Below, piece after piece: positions 1 to 11,240 of a stretch of 64,000 nt of DNA. Where the stretch lies: NCBI GenBank assembly GCA_033182465.1, contig CP137318.1, positions 1,798,001 to 1,862,000 on the forward strand. The letters run 5' to 3'. Below the pieces are notes generated by a model. The model had not been told where the DNA came from. It searched no databases and was given only the letters and a program-made list of their open reading frames with translations. Within the stretch, counting starts at the first letter, position 1. Every line of letters starts with the position of its first letter. The stretch comes from Sanghuangporus weigelae (taxonomy: Eukaryota > Basidiomycota > Agaricomycetes > Hymenochaetales > Hymenochaetaceae). Made by a program: the position numbers and the translations under genes.

Positions 1-1780
1 GAACCATTGGTTTCAGACACCCGTTCGTATCACCTTCCCTGTGGATAAAGACCAAGTCTCCCCGGCGAACGCCGAACGCTTCTTGTGGATTGCTCTGGTT
101 AGCAGCTGCACCATGAGCATCCAATTCGAGAACAGAAACCACTTCACGACGTCCACTATAAAGAACAATCTCCGCAGTTCGTTCCGAGGCATTCACAGAC
201 TGCACAACGGCACCATGTCTCTCGTCTTCCGTCTTCCAAATGACATGATCCCCAGGCCTAAAAAGATCAGCTCGTATAAAATACATTTTAATCATTCCTA
301 GCGCTTACCAGCAATCATATTCATCGGGATTTAGGTAGGGTATCAATTCAGTGGAGCGAGCCCTTTCCGTTGAACCATTCTGCCAGAGTAGATCCACTGT
401 TGTTTCTGTCTCGCATATAACGAACGTTTCTACTCGTATGATTCCTGCTTTTTGGTCCTCTTGGCCATGTACAGTAAGGACGTGTTCCGGTACTGACTTG
501 AGGATGAGGCGGTCTCCAACTCGTGGCAATTGGTCATTCATTCCACGTAATAACGTCAATTGCGAAATGTCCTTTCCATACCAGAACTGCTTCGGTCGGT
601 TACGTTTCGACGCTTCTTCTGGAGTAAGCTAGCCGAATGTCATTAGAAACAAGAGGGTAATAGAAGGCAGAGTTCATACAGATTGATTAACTGCCATCCA
701 AGCCACAGCACATACGGTATGCTTGACAGATACCACCAAATCCTCGGAAGAAGGTCGAAGTTCACCCATAAAATACGATATTAGGCCTTGAATTCCCTGT
801 TCCGGAGGAGCTGGTAATATGTCCTGGAGAAGGCTCGGAATGCGTCTCAATCTCAGATATTTCAACAAACGTACCGGTCCTCGTTCGCCAACCACAAGAT
901 GCGCACTGATTTCTGGAAGGCGCACCAATGAGCCATCTGACGTCTGGATGACAGACTCATCAAAGAACTGTAAGGATATTAATATCGACTATGACTATAG
1001 GAGCAACAACAGGCGCACCTCTTGAATTTGCCCGACCCAATCATTATAGACAACGAAGTCTCCTACTGCAATATCATCGAATTCTTTGATATCATCCACA
1101 GACTTCCAGTCCCCCAACTAAAGATCACAGATGTAAGCAGGATAAATTTATATACATCATACATATCAGCTTACCTTGATGCCGGAGACCGCATGCGCAA
1201 CCTTCAAAGATTCCTATTGAACAATAGAATTCCGAATCAAGTACCCGCACACGTACCTTGAATCTGACATGAACGTCCGTAACGACGGCTGACTGAACGT
1301 CTTCAAAACTGCGCTTGCAAATGTCTCCCGTCTGCGAATTTTGCTTTGATTGAAGAGTCGGAGACGAACTGAGCAAAGAGCGGCCCTCACCTGCATCGGA
1401 CGGTCAATGAGCCTGAATGAGGACTCTGGGAGGATTTCACGCATGTTATTTGGAAAGAAGGAGACGCCGACTTCCCCAGGTTTAAGAGGACGAAGGAGAG
1501 GGTCCATTGTCGGTCCTTGAATTTGCATGTCGTCACTGTCATGCCAGCACCGCTGGTGGTACACAGAGAACGAGAATCAGTCACGTACTATGTAACAGAT
1601 GCATAGCCAGTAGTGCTACATACCATCACGATCCCATATGTGGAGGAATTAGACGGGTCATCGATGCGCTGAACGATATCCTCTCCAAAGAGCTACTTCA
1701 GGATTGGGTGAAATGAATAGATGGAGACAGAATAGCTGTATTACCTTCGTCCTTGCCTGCCTAGGCGCATTATTACTCAT
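1..1780 (-). CDS. UBE2O-like E2/E3 hybrid ubiquitin-conjugating enzyme, N-terminal part (runs off left edge)
   Basis: This is the 5' half of a multi-exon gene whose catalytic UBC domain should lie beyond base 1. The start is ATG at 1780 (MSNNAPRQARTK), followed by short exons joined in phase: a segment with FGEDIVQRID, one with DPLLRPLKPGEVGVSF, one with VGDFVVYNDWVGQIQE, and one with TTVDLLWQNGSTERARSTEL and DEYDCWPGDHVIW. Small beta-barrel modules of this kind, with a TVDxLWQxG element and a PGD(F/H)V element, are the conserved N-terminal regions of UBE2O. That giant enzyme acts as both E2 and E3 and recognises orphan proteins and basic motifs. At least seven introns of about 45-70 nt are visible. 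The gene lies 176 bp downstream of the next minus-strand gene. The family call rests on N-terminal similarity only, because the UBC core is not in view. Confidence 0.72.
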
Positions 1781-1955
1781 TATTGGTGTATAGACTATAT
1801 GGTATGGAACGGAACAAGAAAGCTGAGATACAGCAACAGCTTCAGATCACATCTCATACTCAGGATTAGTCATGTCGATCCATTTTGGACGATCTTCAAG
1901 TCCTCCCTAAATACAAATGTGTATCTATACAACATGAACTGCACGCGAGACTTTA

Positions 1956-2821
1956 TTAAACTGACTCTGGAGGGTCTGTTAAGGCCCTACTCATAGAATC
2001 GGGACTATCCTTCAACGACGCCGATAATACGTTGTTACTCGGCATGGAGGAACCAACGTCTCGATCCGTTCTGGTTGAAGCAACGCCCGGCTTTTCCGCT
2101 TTACTTTCAGCCTCCCGTAGAGCTGGGGATGATAATGATCGAAATACAGGAGCGCGTGAGGAGTGGAAGTCGTTGATAGATTTCGATAGCGTTTGTAGCT
2201 GTAGAAAGAAAAAAATCAGAAACTGTGCACCAAGACATCTTTACGAGGAAAGAAACGTACCTTCTGCATTATTGCGTCAATCGCTTCTTTCCTCACACTG
2301 AATCTATCCGACAGCTTGGTGAATTCTGCTGCTTTTTCTGCTTTTGTTTCATCTCCGACGTTGGCAGTCTCCTCTTCCCCAGTCTCCTCTGGACCGTAAA
2401 AGCGGTCGTTTTCACCAAGTCTTTCCATTTGTGCGTGCATTCTGGCAACATCGCTCTGTAAATTGCGAATTTCGGCGAGATGTGTCCATAAATCGTCTTC
2501 TTCTTCTTCGAATTCGCCAGGGACCATGACACCAACGCTCTGACCATCGAACGGATCGTATAAGTTTTCCGGAAGTTCTCTGTTCCTAAGTTTTGCAGGT
2601 GAGGACTGTCCAGGACCTGGAGCGTCCTGCAATTCGCGCACTTCATTGTCAATCTGACTGATGATAGCATCATGCGGGGAATTCAGAGACAATATGCTCG
2701 AATTTTGCGGGACTGAAGTAGCTTCAGGCCTGGGGTCAGCGGACGAGTTGGCCGATGTCTGTTCAGCACTGGGACTCGAGTTATCGAGATCGCTTTTCTT
2801 CGTACTCCAGTTGCCGAACAT
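1956..2821 (-). CDS. Uncharacterised acidic coiled-coil protein
   Basis: This is a two-exon gene of unknown function. The start could be ATG at 2821 (MFGNWSTKKSD) or an in-frame ATG at 2869 (MKPERAIS). I prefer 2821 because the residues before it look like translated leader. Exon 1 runs to a donor after QK near 2263, and exon 2 begins LQTLSKSINDF and ends PPESV-stop at 1956. The protein is about 250 residues. It has an acidic low-complexity stretch (GEFEEEEDDLW), then a predicted helical segment around LAEIRNLQSDVARMHAQMERL with heptad-like spacing, then a Ser/Pro-rich tail. No catalytic motif, signal peptide or membrane segment is visible. It shares a divergent promoter of about 150-200 bp with the molybdopterin gene. 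Conservation among other fungi could not be tested here. Confidence 0.6.
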
Positions 2822-3023
2822 TGCGTAGGGAAGAAGTAATGTTCGTGAAATTGCACGCTCTGGTTTCATGTTCAAGTTGAAGCGCGATTGGCTAAACTGA
2901 AAGAAGATACGCACGTGACCGAATCGGTGTGTTGTTGGATCCTTTGGGCGGCTTTTTTTGGTGTCCAATGATGTTTTACTTACTTACGAAGCATGGATAG
3001 CTTGCGACCTGTCGTTGGCCACG

Positions 3024-5425
3024 ATGTTCTCTGCTAAGACTAGATCATTCATACTATGGCGTCCTTATCGAAGACTTCATGCAGCTCGTTCAACAGAATC
3101 ACTGGCATTTGAGGATGCTTTAGATGTTCGCGATAGAGTGAAGGCAGGTTCCTCAATCCAAATAATTCAGGGAATATTATGACGAACGTGGAATTGCAGA
3201 TAAAACTTGCGGAAATAGAACGCATAAACCCTCTCACTCCCGTGCTTTTAGACTCGTTCCATCGACGTCACGACTATCTGCGAATATCTTTGACCGAGAG
3301 ATGCAATCTACGATGTGAGCTTGTTGTTATCCTGTTCCGTGTTGAGTTACTGAATCTCCGCCTAGGCTTCTATTGTATGCCTAGCGAGGGAACGGAGCTA
3401 ACTCCTTCGGCAAATATTCTAAGCGATGACGAGATTATCCGCTTGGCTACTCTCTTCGTGAAGAACGGAGTGAACAAGATACGTCTCACTGGTGGCGAAC
3501 CTACTGTTCGCAAAGGCATAGTAGATTTTGTTGGTATGTTGGCATTTGCTTTGACGTACCTCTGATGCTAGCCTTAACGTAGGACGCCTGAAGGAACTTC
3601 GTCAACACGGCTTGAAATCAATAGCGATGACAAGCAACGGAGTCGCTCTGCACAGAAAACTTTCCCCGTTGGTTGAGAATGGGCTAACGCATCTTAATCT
3701 GAGGTACGAATAGGTTGTTTTGGCCGGGTATTAGCTTCTGATGTGACTTGGCAGCCTTGATACTCTGGATCCTTTCAAGTTTGAGCTCATGACCCGGAGA
3801 ATGGGACATGACGCAGTTCTGCGTTCTCTCGAGCTTGCCCTGACCATGTCTGGCTTGAAATCGCTTAAGCTGAATGTCGTTATCATTCGCGGTCTGAATG
3901 ATAATGAAGTTCTAAAGTTTCTCGAGCTCACTCGGTAAGCTAATCTGGTCGGCACCCGCAGAGTCCAATATTAATAAATATATAGCTCATACCCTTTATC
4001 AGTTCGGTTCATAGAATTCATGCCATTCAACGGTAAGCAATATAGCCTCTGTTCGCTTCATTTCTGTCTGACAGGTCATGTATCCGCTTTTAAGGCAATA
4101 AATGGGACAAGCGTAAACTGGTTCCTTCCTCCGTTTTACTGGATCGCGTGTCGATCATTCATCCTGACATGTACAAGGTTTCCGATGAGATAAATGACAC
4201 GGCTCGGTCGTTTAAAATTCCTGGATATCGTGGCTCTTTTGGATTCATCAGTAGCATGTCTGACCATTTTTGTGGCTCATGCAACCGCCTCCGTATAACA
4301 GCGGATGGTCAGATTAAGGTAATTACTGGTATTGTTTCTTATCAAGAATGCAAGCCCTTATCGCGTGAAGGTCTGCCTCTTTGACAGCAGAGAAGTGTCC
4401 TTAAGAGACCTAATGCGAAGCGGGGCTCAGGACGACGATTTGCTCAAAGTGAGTGCTTTCAGTATCGAAACTTGCAGTTTGGTGATCCTAATCCGTCCCA
4501 TAGGTAATTCGTGCGGCTCTCGGATTCAAGAAAGAGAAACACGACGGAATGGAAGACATAGATGTCGTCAACAATCGGCCCATGATTAAAATCGGAGGTT
4601 GAGTGTAATTTTACTCTTCAAAAAATGTATTCCATGGATCTATGTAGCATAATCCTTACTTTTGCTTTAACCATTCCGCCAGATCGCATTCTGGAGATAA
4701 ATAAAGCTTCTCACCGGATTTATCCTATTTCGCTTACGAAGGTGCATCAAAGCTTCACTATGCAAGGTGGAATACAACGCGCAGCAATCCATACGTCCTC
4801 GGTACATGTTTCGGAAGAGCGTCTTACGCACATAGATAAACAAGGCAGGCCTGCGATGGTTGATGTTTCAAGCAAAGAGATCACGCATCGATCTGCAACC
4901 GCGGAGGGAAGGATCTTCATCCCTGCAGTCGCATACCGTCTTATTTGTAATCTGCCTGAGACTTCTGATGGCATCAATAGTGCTGAAGTGAATCGTCGTA
5001 GAGACAAGTCGAGGTCAAAGGGAGACGTATTTACTGTGGCTCAGCTAGCGGGGATCATGGCGAGGTACTCATTCTTCTTCGTCCTTTTGATCCATAATAA
5101 CACGCATTGTAGCAAGAGGACGTCCGAGTTGATTCCCCTTTGTCACACGGTTCCCCTGTCTCACGTCTCTGTGGAGCTGTGCGCGGAAGACCATTCTCCT
5201 GGCGGGAACCCGGAGACCAGTAGGCGATATAGTATTCTGTGTCGAGCCATTGCAATTTGTGACGGAAAGACCGGTGTCGAAATGGAAGCATTAACTGCCG
5301 TATCTGTGAGTTTGCTCACCGTCTGGGACATGTTGAAAGCAATGGCAGGAAATGAGATGTTAATCGATGGGATTTGTGTTACGAGAAAATCGGGAGGAAG
5401 AAGCGGAGATTTCGCGAGAAAATGA
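3024..5425 (+). CDS. cnxABC: Fused MoaA-MoaC molybdenum cofactor biosynthesis protein
   Basis: This enzyme makes cyclic pyranopterin monophosphate from GTP, the first step of molybdenum cofactor synthesis. The first half is a radical-SAM MoaA. It has [19 protein letters not shown] followed by GFYC across an intron, giving the CxxxCxxC cluster ligands, then [11 protein letters not shown] for SAM binding, FIEFMPFNG, and the C-terminal cluster [15 protein letters not shown] plus a later Cys in VCLFD. The second half is Moa[52 protein letters not shown], and [11 protein letters not shown]. About ten introns separate the exons. The start at 3024 gives a basic N-terminus that could be a mitochondrial presequence. 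The MoaA half ends ...MIKIG at the intron 4598-4682, whose donor GTTGAG is weak. If the intron is retained, translation ends Gly-Gly-stop at 4602; if it is spliced, Gly becomes Asp and the MoaC half follows. See the findings. Confidence 0.9.
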
Positions 5426-5555
5426 AATGGGATTGCGGATAATGTGAGCGTGATTGCCCGTCCGAAGTTCATGCTGATTGACGCCTTGGACAATAGCTCC
5501 GGGTATGTCGCTGTTCGAACACTAGCTGGGAAGCCACCTTTCCTTCCGTCCTCTA

Positions 5556-6757
5556 TCACCAATGACCCCTCTTTGTGTTGCGAAAACCAATCTCCAGCAC
5601 GTCTTCAACTCCGATCGGTCGAGTCTTTCCACAGAGTCCCACGTAACCGATTCTATCATATATGTGTTGAGCATCGTTGTGAATCCCCACGTATAGAACT
5701 ACGTGCTGTTTTGTCTTCAACATCCTGTGAATTGTTACCCCGGCTGTCAGTTTGTCCAGGCGGATACAAAGTTAATGCACAAGCGCACTCTTCCGTAACT
5801 GCTCTCACCAACGTTTCTGCGAAGCCTTTTCTGCGCCATCTTGGTGTCGTGTAGACCTTCGTCAGTACCGCGACATTATCCGACTGGCGGGAAACGGCGC
5901 AGATGCTAACCGCCTCGTGTTCAATCCCATAAATCCAGACAACCTTCCTGTCAACGAGCCACTGTGCTTCTTGCCTTGCTCTCTCCTGCGTCAATGGAAA
6001 GTAAATCTACGACTGTATTTAGGTCTGTGTCATGCGTGACAGACTAAAGACTCACTGATGTGTCTGCGAATTCCTTACAGAGGGTGGATACTGAAGGCAA
6101 GTCGGTAGACTCTGCTTTGCGAATCGTACCTCTTGTAGGCTCGGGCTGCGTGGAAGACCTTATTGTGTCCTTCGTGCAAAACGTTAGGAGAGCCTCATAA
6201 AAAGACTCCGGTTCCTCGATGAAGCCGGTCCTAGAGACCCATGCCCTTTGGAATCCTTTCACCAGATCCGATCGCCCAAATACCGAGAAGACGCGTTCTG
6301 GAGGAATGATGTCGAGAAGCGCGACCTGGAGCGCCCGGAGACGGGAGTGAAGCTTGTCTTCATCTGTTGAGTCGGGCATGTCGGAGGACCACAAGAATAC
6401 CGGGTAGTCCCCAAGGTACTCCGTCAGACAAGAAAGTACGAGCTGAAGCTCTGAGCTCTCTTGCTTCGGATCGGAGGTCGTCCAAACCGTCAACCAAAAG
6501 TTTCGATCGGCAGTTCGACGTTCTGAGGCCCGTACGCGCGATAGCCCGATCTGTGCTCCACTCTGCTCGCGGCGATATGCATTGAGGCGCTCCGATTCGG
6601 CCTGAGAGAACTCCAGAGCATGGGAGAGGATAATATTGGCGGAAATCTCTCTTTGGCAAAGTACCGAGTAGGTGTCGAGCAGGAGGTCTGTTGCAGAGGT
6701 GTGAAGCTTGACCAATATCCCCTCTTGCGACCACCTAAGTAAGTCAATCCCCGTCAT
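5556..6757 (-). CDS. GNAT-family N-acetyltransferase (substrate unknown)
   Basis: This is a three-exon gene of about 370 residues. Exon 1 starts at ATG 6757 (MTGIDLLRWSQEG) and runs to FADTS near 6048. Exon 2 carries ERARQEAQWLVDRKVVWIYG and the acetyl-CoA signature LTKVYTTPRWRRKGFAETLV (R-x-x-G-x-A type). Exon 3 encodes KQHVVLYVGIHNDAQHIYDRIGY, the usual beta-strand and Tyr-containing end of a GNAT fold, and stops at 5556. The N-terminal 230 residues are a fungal extension of the type seen in predicted acetyltransferases of this class. No substrate can be inferred. The gene converges on the molybdopterin gene with about 130 bp between the stops. A long open frame at 5161-5562 on this strand is antisense to MoaC and is not part of it. 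Confidence 0.78.
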
Positions 6758-7627
6758 CTTCTGCTGAATAATGATGCGGAGGAATAAAAAATAGGGAAGC
6801 AAGCCTTGGGCGCCTATCTAGATAGAGGCGAGGGTGTCGCAAAAAGCCACTTCTGGGGAGACGAAGAGGATGAAAGAGTACCAAAACTGCTGAAGAAATA
6901 CCAGAAGGTGTCTCTCTGACAATTGTAGCGGTTGCATTACTATCAAGAAATCCACTCGGGCTGGAAAAGGTTTTGATCCAGTCTCGAAGCAATTTTGTCA
7001 CGTACTCGCGAATCATATTTATATTATTCATATCATTTGTTTGGATTTTCTTGCCGCTCTTCATGGAACAAGAGAGGGCAAAAGAAACCACAGAATTATA
7101 CATTACGGAATCCGATCCAGTTTCTCGTACTCTAGTTGTTTCGACAGGACTTTTTTGGGATCAAGAATGATGTATCGGAGCGCTTGAGCAACTTACTTCC
7201 GGGCTCCAGAAAGTGGTTATTGCATTTGAGTAAGTGCGTGAATATGCACGATTCCGTTAATGTTGAGATAAGTGGACATTAATGTTTATTCGATATTCGG
7301 AATTCCTTTCTCTCGGAGAGGGGATGCTGGAGAAATTTTCAAATAAGTCCTCTTCTAACGAACTAATTTCAAGCGGACAGCTCGTTCCAAATAATATAAA
7401 TACACATAACAAAATCAAGTATTTGGTTTGTTAACCACAGACGTTGAGCCTTGGGTAGTAGGTAGTTTCTTTTTCTTTTTCTTTCTCGATTTGGATTGGG
7501 CGCTTACTTACACTCATTCTCTTACCGCATATGGATCCTTCATCTGATTCCGTCCGAACTTGGAGTCAGAGCTAGAGTGAATTACAAACTGGGTTTACTT
7601 TAGCGCTGACGGGTTTGTCGGATCGAT
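6758..7627. other. Intergenic region, 870 bp
   Basis: This stretch lies between the GNAT start and the amidase stop and is AT-rich in the middle. Short open frames occur on both strands (6744-7103 minus, 6973-7170 plus), but neither has splice-consistent extensions or a recognisable motif. A pyrimidine-rich tract (repeated TTTCT) lies near 7468-7490. The part next to 6757 presumably holds the GNAT promoter and the part next to 7627 the amidase 3' end. Confidence 0.5.
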
Positions 7628-9487
7628 CTACAGCCTTCTACTTTGGACATCCTGAGATAGCTCTCCATCAACCACATTCAAAATCCCCAGCAACCGCTCT
7701 TCGTTCAATCTCCTTCCAACGAGCTGCAGGCAGACGGGAAGGTTATCATATAGATCGTCTCGCGTCGTACTTTGCTGGCCCTTTTGTTCGTCCTTCCCGA
7801 CTCTGTCTAAGAACTGTCCAGCGTATCCAACTGGGAAAACGGCCGCCGGATAATCTGCCAAATTCCAGTACGAAGAATAACCCCACCACTCAGTCTTCCC
7901 ATGTTTTGGAGCCAATGTCGGTGCTACCGGCGTAATGATGGCATCAACCGCTCTATTTAATCCTGTCCTAGAGGCTGTATTGTTCCAGTGTTCCAATAGC
8001 TTCTGACGGAATACCTCTCTCTGAAGATTTAGACGGAAGATTTCTGCGACCGTGAAGGGCTTGCCGCCGTTTGGCACCTGATTGAGGATCCATTCCGTCT
8101 GCGGCACGGGGGGTTCCCCAGATTCGTTCAATACATCCCGGTACTCTTCCCCACCATCCAGGAAATAAAGCTTGGTCTGAGATGGGACCATCAGAATTTA
8201 TATTTTTTTGCCAATTAAAAGTGATCTTACGAGCAAATCCCAGGCTTCCTTATGTCCTATCGGTTCCCAATCAATCACCACATGCCCCTTTCCGGTAAGC
8301 ACTGATTTGCATTTAGCCAGAGCTTTATTGATAGCGGGTTCCGGAGGAAATACACCATCATTCCAAAGTATTGCAAAGCAAAGTCTGGATGGCAATCCAG
8401 CCCCATCCACCACGTCCTGTTTCCATGGTATTTCCAGAAGCGGGGGCTCAACTAGCCAAGGCTCATACAGTAGCATGACTCTGCAGAACAACGACAGATC
8501 CCGAGCAGAGCGCGTAATGGGTCCCAAGACTCCAATTATCGCGTCCATTCCGTCGTGAGACCCAAGCAGACCTTTATGAGGAATCCTTGCTACGGACGCT
8601 TTGAATCCATACAGACCCGTGCAACCCGCAGGCAATCGCTGCAACCAAAGGTATAAGATCGGCCTTCTAGATGGTACAGTTGCAGCTGGACTTACAATGC
8701 TTCCACCAATATCTGTACCGAGACCGAGAGGACTGCCATGGAAGGCAATCAAGGCACTTTCACCTCCGCTACTGCCTCCGGGCGTTCGATCTCGGTCAAA
8801 AGGATTGGAGGTCATACCGAAGATGTTATTGTTGGTTTCAAGAGACTACGTAATTGGAAAAATAAATGGATAAATTTGGAAGGCAGGATGTGCGAACGAA
8901 CGAACCAGTAACGTTTGTGGATTATTAGTTTTAACGTAAAGAATGGCTCCAGCCTTTCTTAGATTCTCTACTGCGACTGCATCCTTCTCCGCCACTGTTT
9001 TGTAACACCACGCCACGTATCCGGTGGACGCGTCTTTGCCTTTTACCATTATGTGATCTTTTACGGAAACCGGAAGACCATGCAACGGCCCGTATGTTTC
9101 TCCCGTACGTTGTAGGTGGTCATCAAGCTCCTCGGCACGCTGTACAGCTTCGTCGAAGAATACCTCGGAGAGGCAGTTCGTTAGATCCTGTGCAACAACC
9201 GCTGCATGGCAGTGCGCTTGAATAACCTGAAGGCTTGTAAAACGGCGCTCTTTAACCAAGGTCACAATTTCCGTTGCATCGCATTGAACTATTTCTAGCT
9301 CCTCGGACGATAGCTCGTCAACGAGGACCTTTGAAACGTCTCGGCGGTCTGGTGGTACCTTGCTTTTTAACCTCCAATGAGGGTATTGATTGAGGTTGGC
9401 TTCTCGATCGAATCGCTTGCGCCTAGCTATGGTTTGCCACGGACACAGATCACGTTCCTCTAGAAGTTGGACGGAAGATTGAGCCAT
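7628..9487 (-). CDS. Amidase (amidase signature family)
   Basis: This is a four-exon gene of about 560 residues in the fungal acetamidase/fatty-acid-amide-hydrolase type of the amidase signature family, which hydrolyses carboxamides to acid and ammonia. The start is ATG 9487 (MAQSSVQLLEERDLCPWQ). The Ser-cisSer-Lys triad is visible: Lys in LPVSVKDHIMVKG, the cis-Ser in RTPGGSSGGES and the nucleophile Ser in LGLGTDIGGSI. Further family features are GLYGFKASVARIPHKG, GPITRSARDL and DAIITPVAPTLAP. Introns fall after QTLL (8849-8910), after GGSI and after WDLL. The stop is at 7628. No signal peptide is seen, so it is probably cytosolic. Substrate preference cannot be read from sequence. The 457-bp region upstream of 9487 is its likely promoter. 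Confidence 0.88.
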
Positions 9488-9944
9488 CGTCGTTGTTGAA
9501 GGGGGCTGGAAACTTCGGTCAAAGCGTTTGAAGGGCGTCTTGGTGCGTTCCCTTATCTACCCTGTGCAGATTTAATCAGAAGCCACATGCCCGAGCTACT
9601 GCTGAATGAATGCTGGAAATTGTATAAGCCCGACAGCAGGCATGGACCGTGCCAACATGCTGCTCAGCAGTTTTTTCCCTCTCTCGGCTCATGGACCGAG
9701 GAAGCTTGTCGTTTCGACGGACGAGACGAGCAGACAAATCCGCTCTGGCGTGTCAGGGGAGTCCTCACAAGGTAAGTTCTCACCGCGAACAAGCCGTGAG
9801 CGACGGAAGTGGAGTAATACGATGCTGTGCAGCGTCAATTAAGGGTGATCGATAAGTCGATTCTTTAGCGCTCATGGAAAACAGGAATTCAGCTACGACA
9901 GTAGACGGAACAAGTTAAATAACCACGAGCATATTTCGCCGTTC
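9488..9944. other. Intergenic region between the amidase start and the thioredoxin-like gene
   Basis: This holds the presumed amidase promoter and the 3' end of the thioredoxin-like gene. A plus-strand frame from ATG 9606 runs to a donor-like GTAAGT near 9774 and could continue from an acceptor near 9833 to a stop at 9860, giving about 60 residues. It has no recognisable motif, and I do not call it a gene. Confidence 0.4.
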
Positions 9945-10497
9945 TCAGGCATTCGTGAATGAAGCTAGCGATTCTTCATCGATTTCATCGTCCACAAGAC
10001 GAGCACCCTGGGAAGAATGTAATTATAATATGGTAAGTAGCCATCAAACTTTGGATGATCTTGATGTGCCATTCCGCAGAAAGAGAACACGAAATGCCTG
10101 CGTTAGGGAAGGAGAAGAAGCGGTACCCACGTCTCGGCGTAAAATAGTAGGCACAGAAGAGATGTTCCACGGGCTTCCGCGGAATGGGTTATTCGAATTT
10201 CCTTTCCAATCCCGGCGTAGACCAACGTAGACGATGAGGGCCGAGGGTGCATCTGCCGGCTCGAAAGCTGTGCAAACTATGTCCTCAACGCGTCTGCAGT
10301 CCTGAAAAGATGAATAAAAGATTCGAAAATCACGGCAGAACCATCAGGATAAGTAGACCGGATCGTAAGACCAGACACACCGGACACCACATCTGATTGG
10401 ATATTTTATCGACGGATGAGTAGAAAACCAAGTAGTCTGCCCCAGAGTTCGCCACTGATGCGATATCTGCGGGGTCTGACGATGTAGAGATGGGCAT
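9945..10497 (-). CDS. TXNDC17-like (TRP14-type) thioredoxin-fold protein
   Basis: This is a small gene of about 110-120 residues that is not obvious from long open frames. Exon 1 starts at ATG 10497 (MPISTSSDPADIAS) and reaches ADYLVFYSSVDK followed by QMWCP. After an intron of about 70-80 nt, exon 2 continues DCRRVEDIV, then ALIVYVGLRRDWKG, NNPFRGSPWNISSVPTIL. The final exon reads GARLVDDEIDEESL and stops at 9945. The WCPDC redox motif, the YVG..xxWK element and the SxPT cis-proline region match the TXNDC17/TRP14 family, small thioredoxin-like reductases. The junction between PTILRRD and GARLVDD may skip about 130 bases or hide one more small exon. The plus-strand frame 9955-10230 is antisense to this gene. 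Confidence 0.75.
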
Positions 10498-10657
10498 AAT
10501 TTGCAATAAGATGCGAAGTCTGCGAACACGCGTTGGTTTGCTTAGTTGTATCGTGCTCGTGGTACAAGCCTAAGTATTCTTTCGCGCTTAACAAATAGAG
10601 TCCATTATCGATCTCTACTATGCATAGCCACACGCTAGGCAGTTTAACCGATCACAG

Positions 10658-11134
10658 ATGGATATGGTAAATCTCGAATGTGAACATAATCCGTTTGGTT
10701 TGTTTCGTCCAATCCCCAATCACTGTACCCGCCACGAAAAACAGGACCTTCAAGGCTTACTGTTCCGGAAAGTTTACATACACGCGCTCTCGACTTAGAG
10801 AAACCGGAAGGATCCCTCGAGGCCCGGAAATGACAGAGCGCCGAGCTACTTCTCTTCGAGATGCTCTCCTCGAGATCAAAACGAAGAGAAGGATAGAGCA
10901 TGGCAGGTAGTCTTGCTAATTGTCTGCTAGTTATATTTACCTCCATTCAAACTTCAGTTAAGCAACGAAAATGAAGAACAACACTACGAAAATGGCACAA
11001 CTAAACTGTCCATGTGCTCTTCAAGAAAGCAGGCAAGCGCTACATCGGGAACGAGAGGAAGACGAAATTGGTTGAAAGCGAATATGCTAGTGTCGCTAAT
11101 CCATGAACCCTACCAAACAAAAGCATTGCGGTAA
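10658..11134 (+). CDS. Possible small multi-exon gene, unknown function
   Basis: This is a weak candidate. ATG 10658 opens a frame MDMVNLECEHNPFGLFRP. A later exon begins after an acceptor near 10796 (RNRKDPSRPGND) and runs to a donor near 10909, and a last exon from about 10962 reads LSNENEEQHYENGTTK and ends at 11134. The phases agree, but the first intron would be only 30 nt unless exon 1 is much shorter. The product would be hydrophilic and disordered. A minus-strand frame of 100 codons (10644-10946) overlaps it and cannot be excluded as the real gene. The interval 10498-10657 would be a divergent promoter shared with the thioredoxin-like gene. Confidence 0.22.
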
Positions 11135-11240
11135 AAGGTATACAGTCCGGTGGTAAAATTCAGCTTTAATGTACGAGTCCGAGAGAAAGAGAACATCTAC
11201 AGTCGTCACGAAACAGAAACGGAGCTAGGGAGGAACCAGA

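Noticed and set aside
5161-5562. 133-codon minus-strand open frame
   Set aside because: It is antisense to the MoaC half, whose translation is clearly conserved; the frame has no motif of its own.
6744-7103. 119-codon minus-strand frame upstream of the GNAT gene
   Set aside because: It overlaps the GNAT start in another frame and has no splice or family support.
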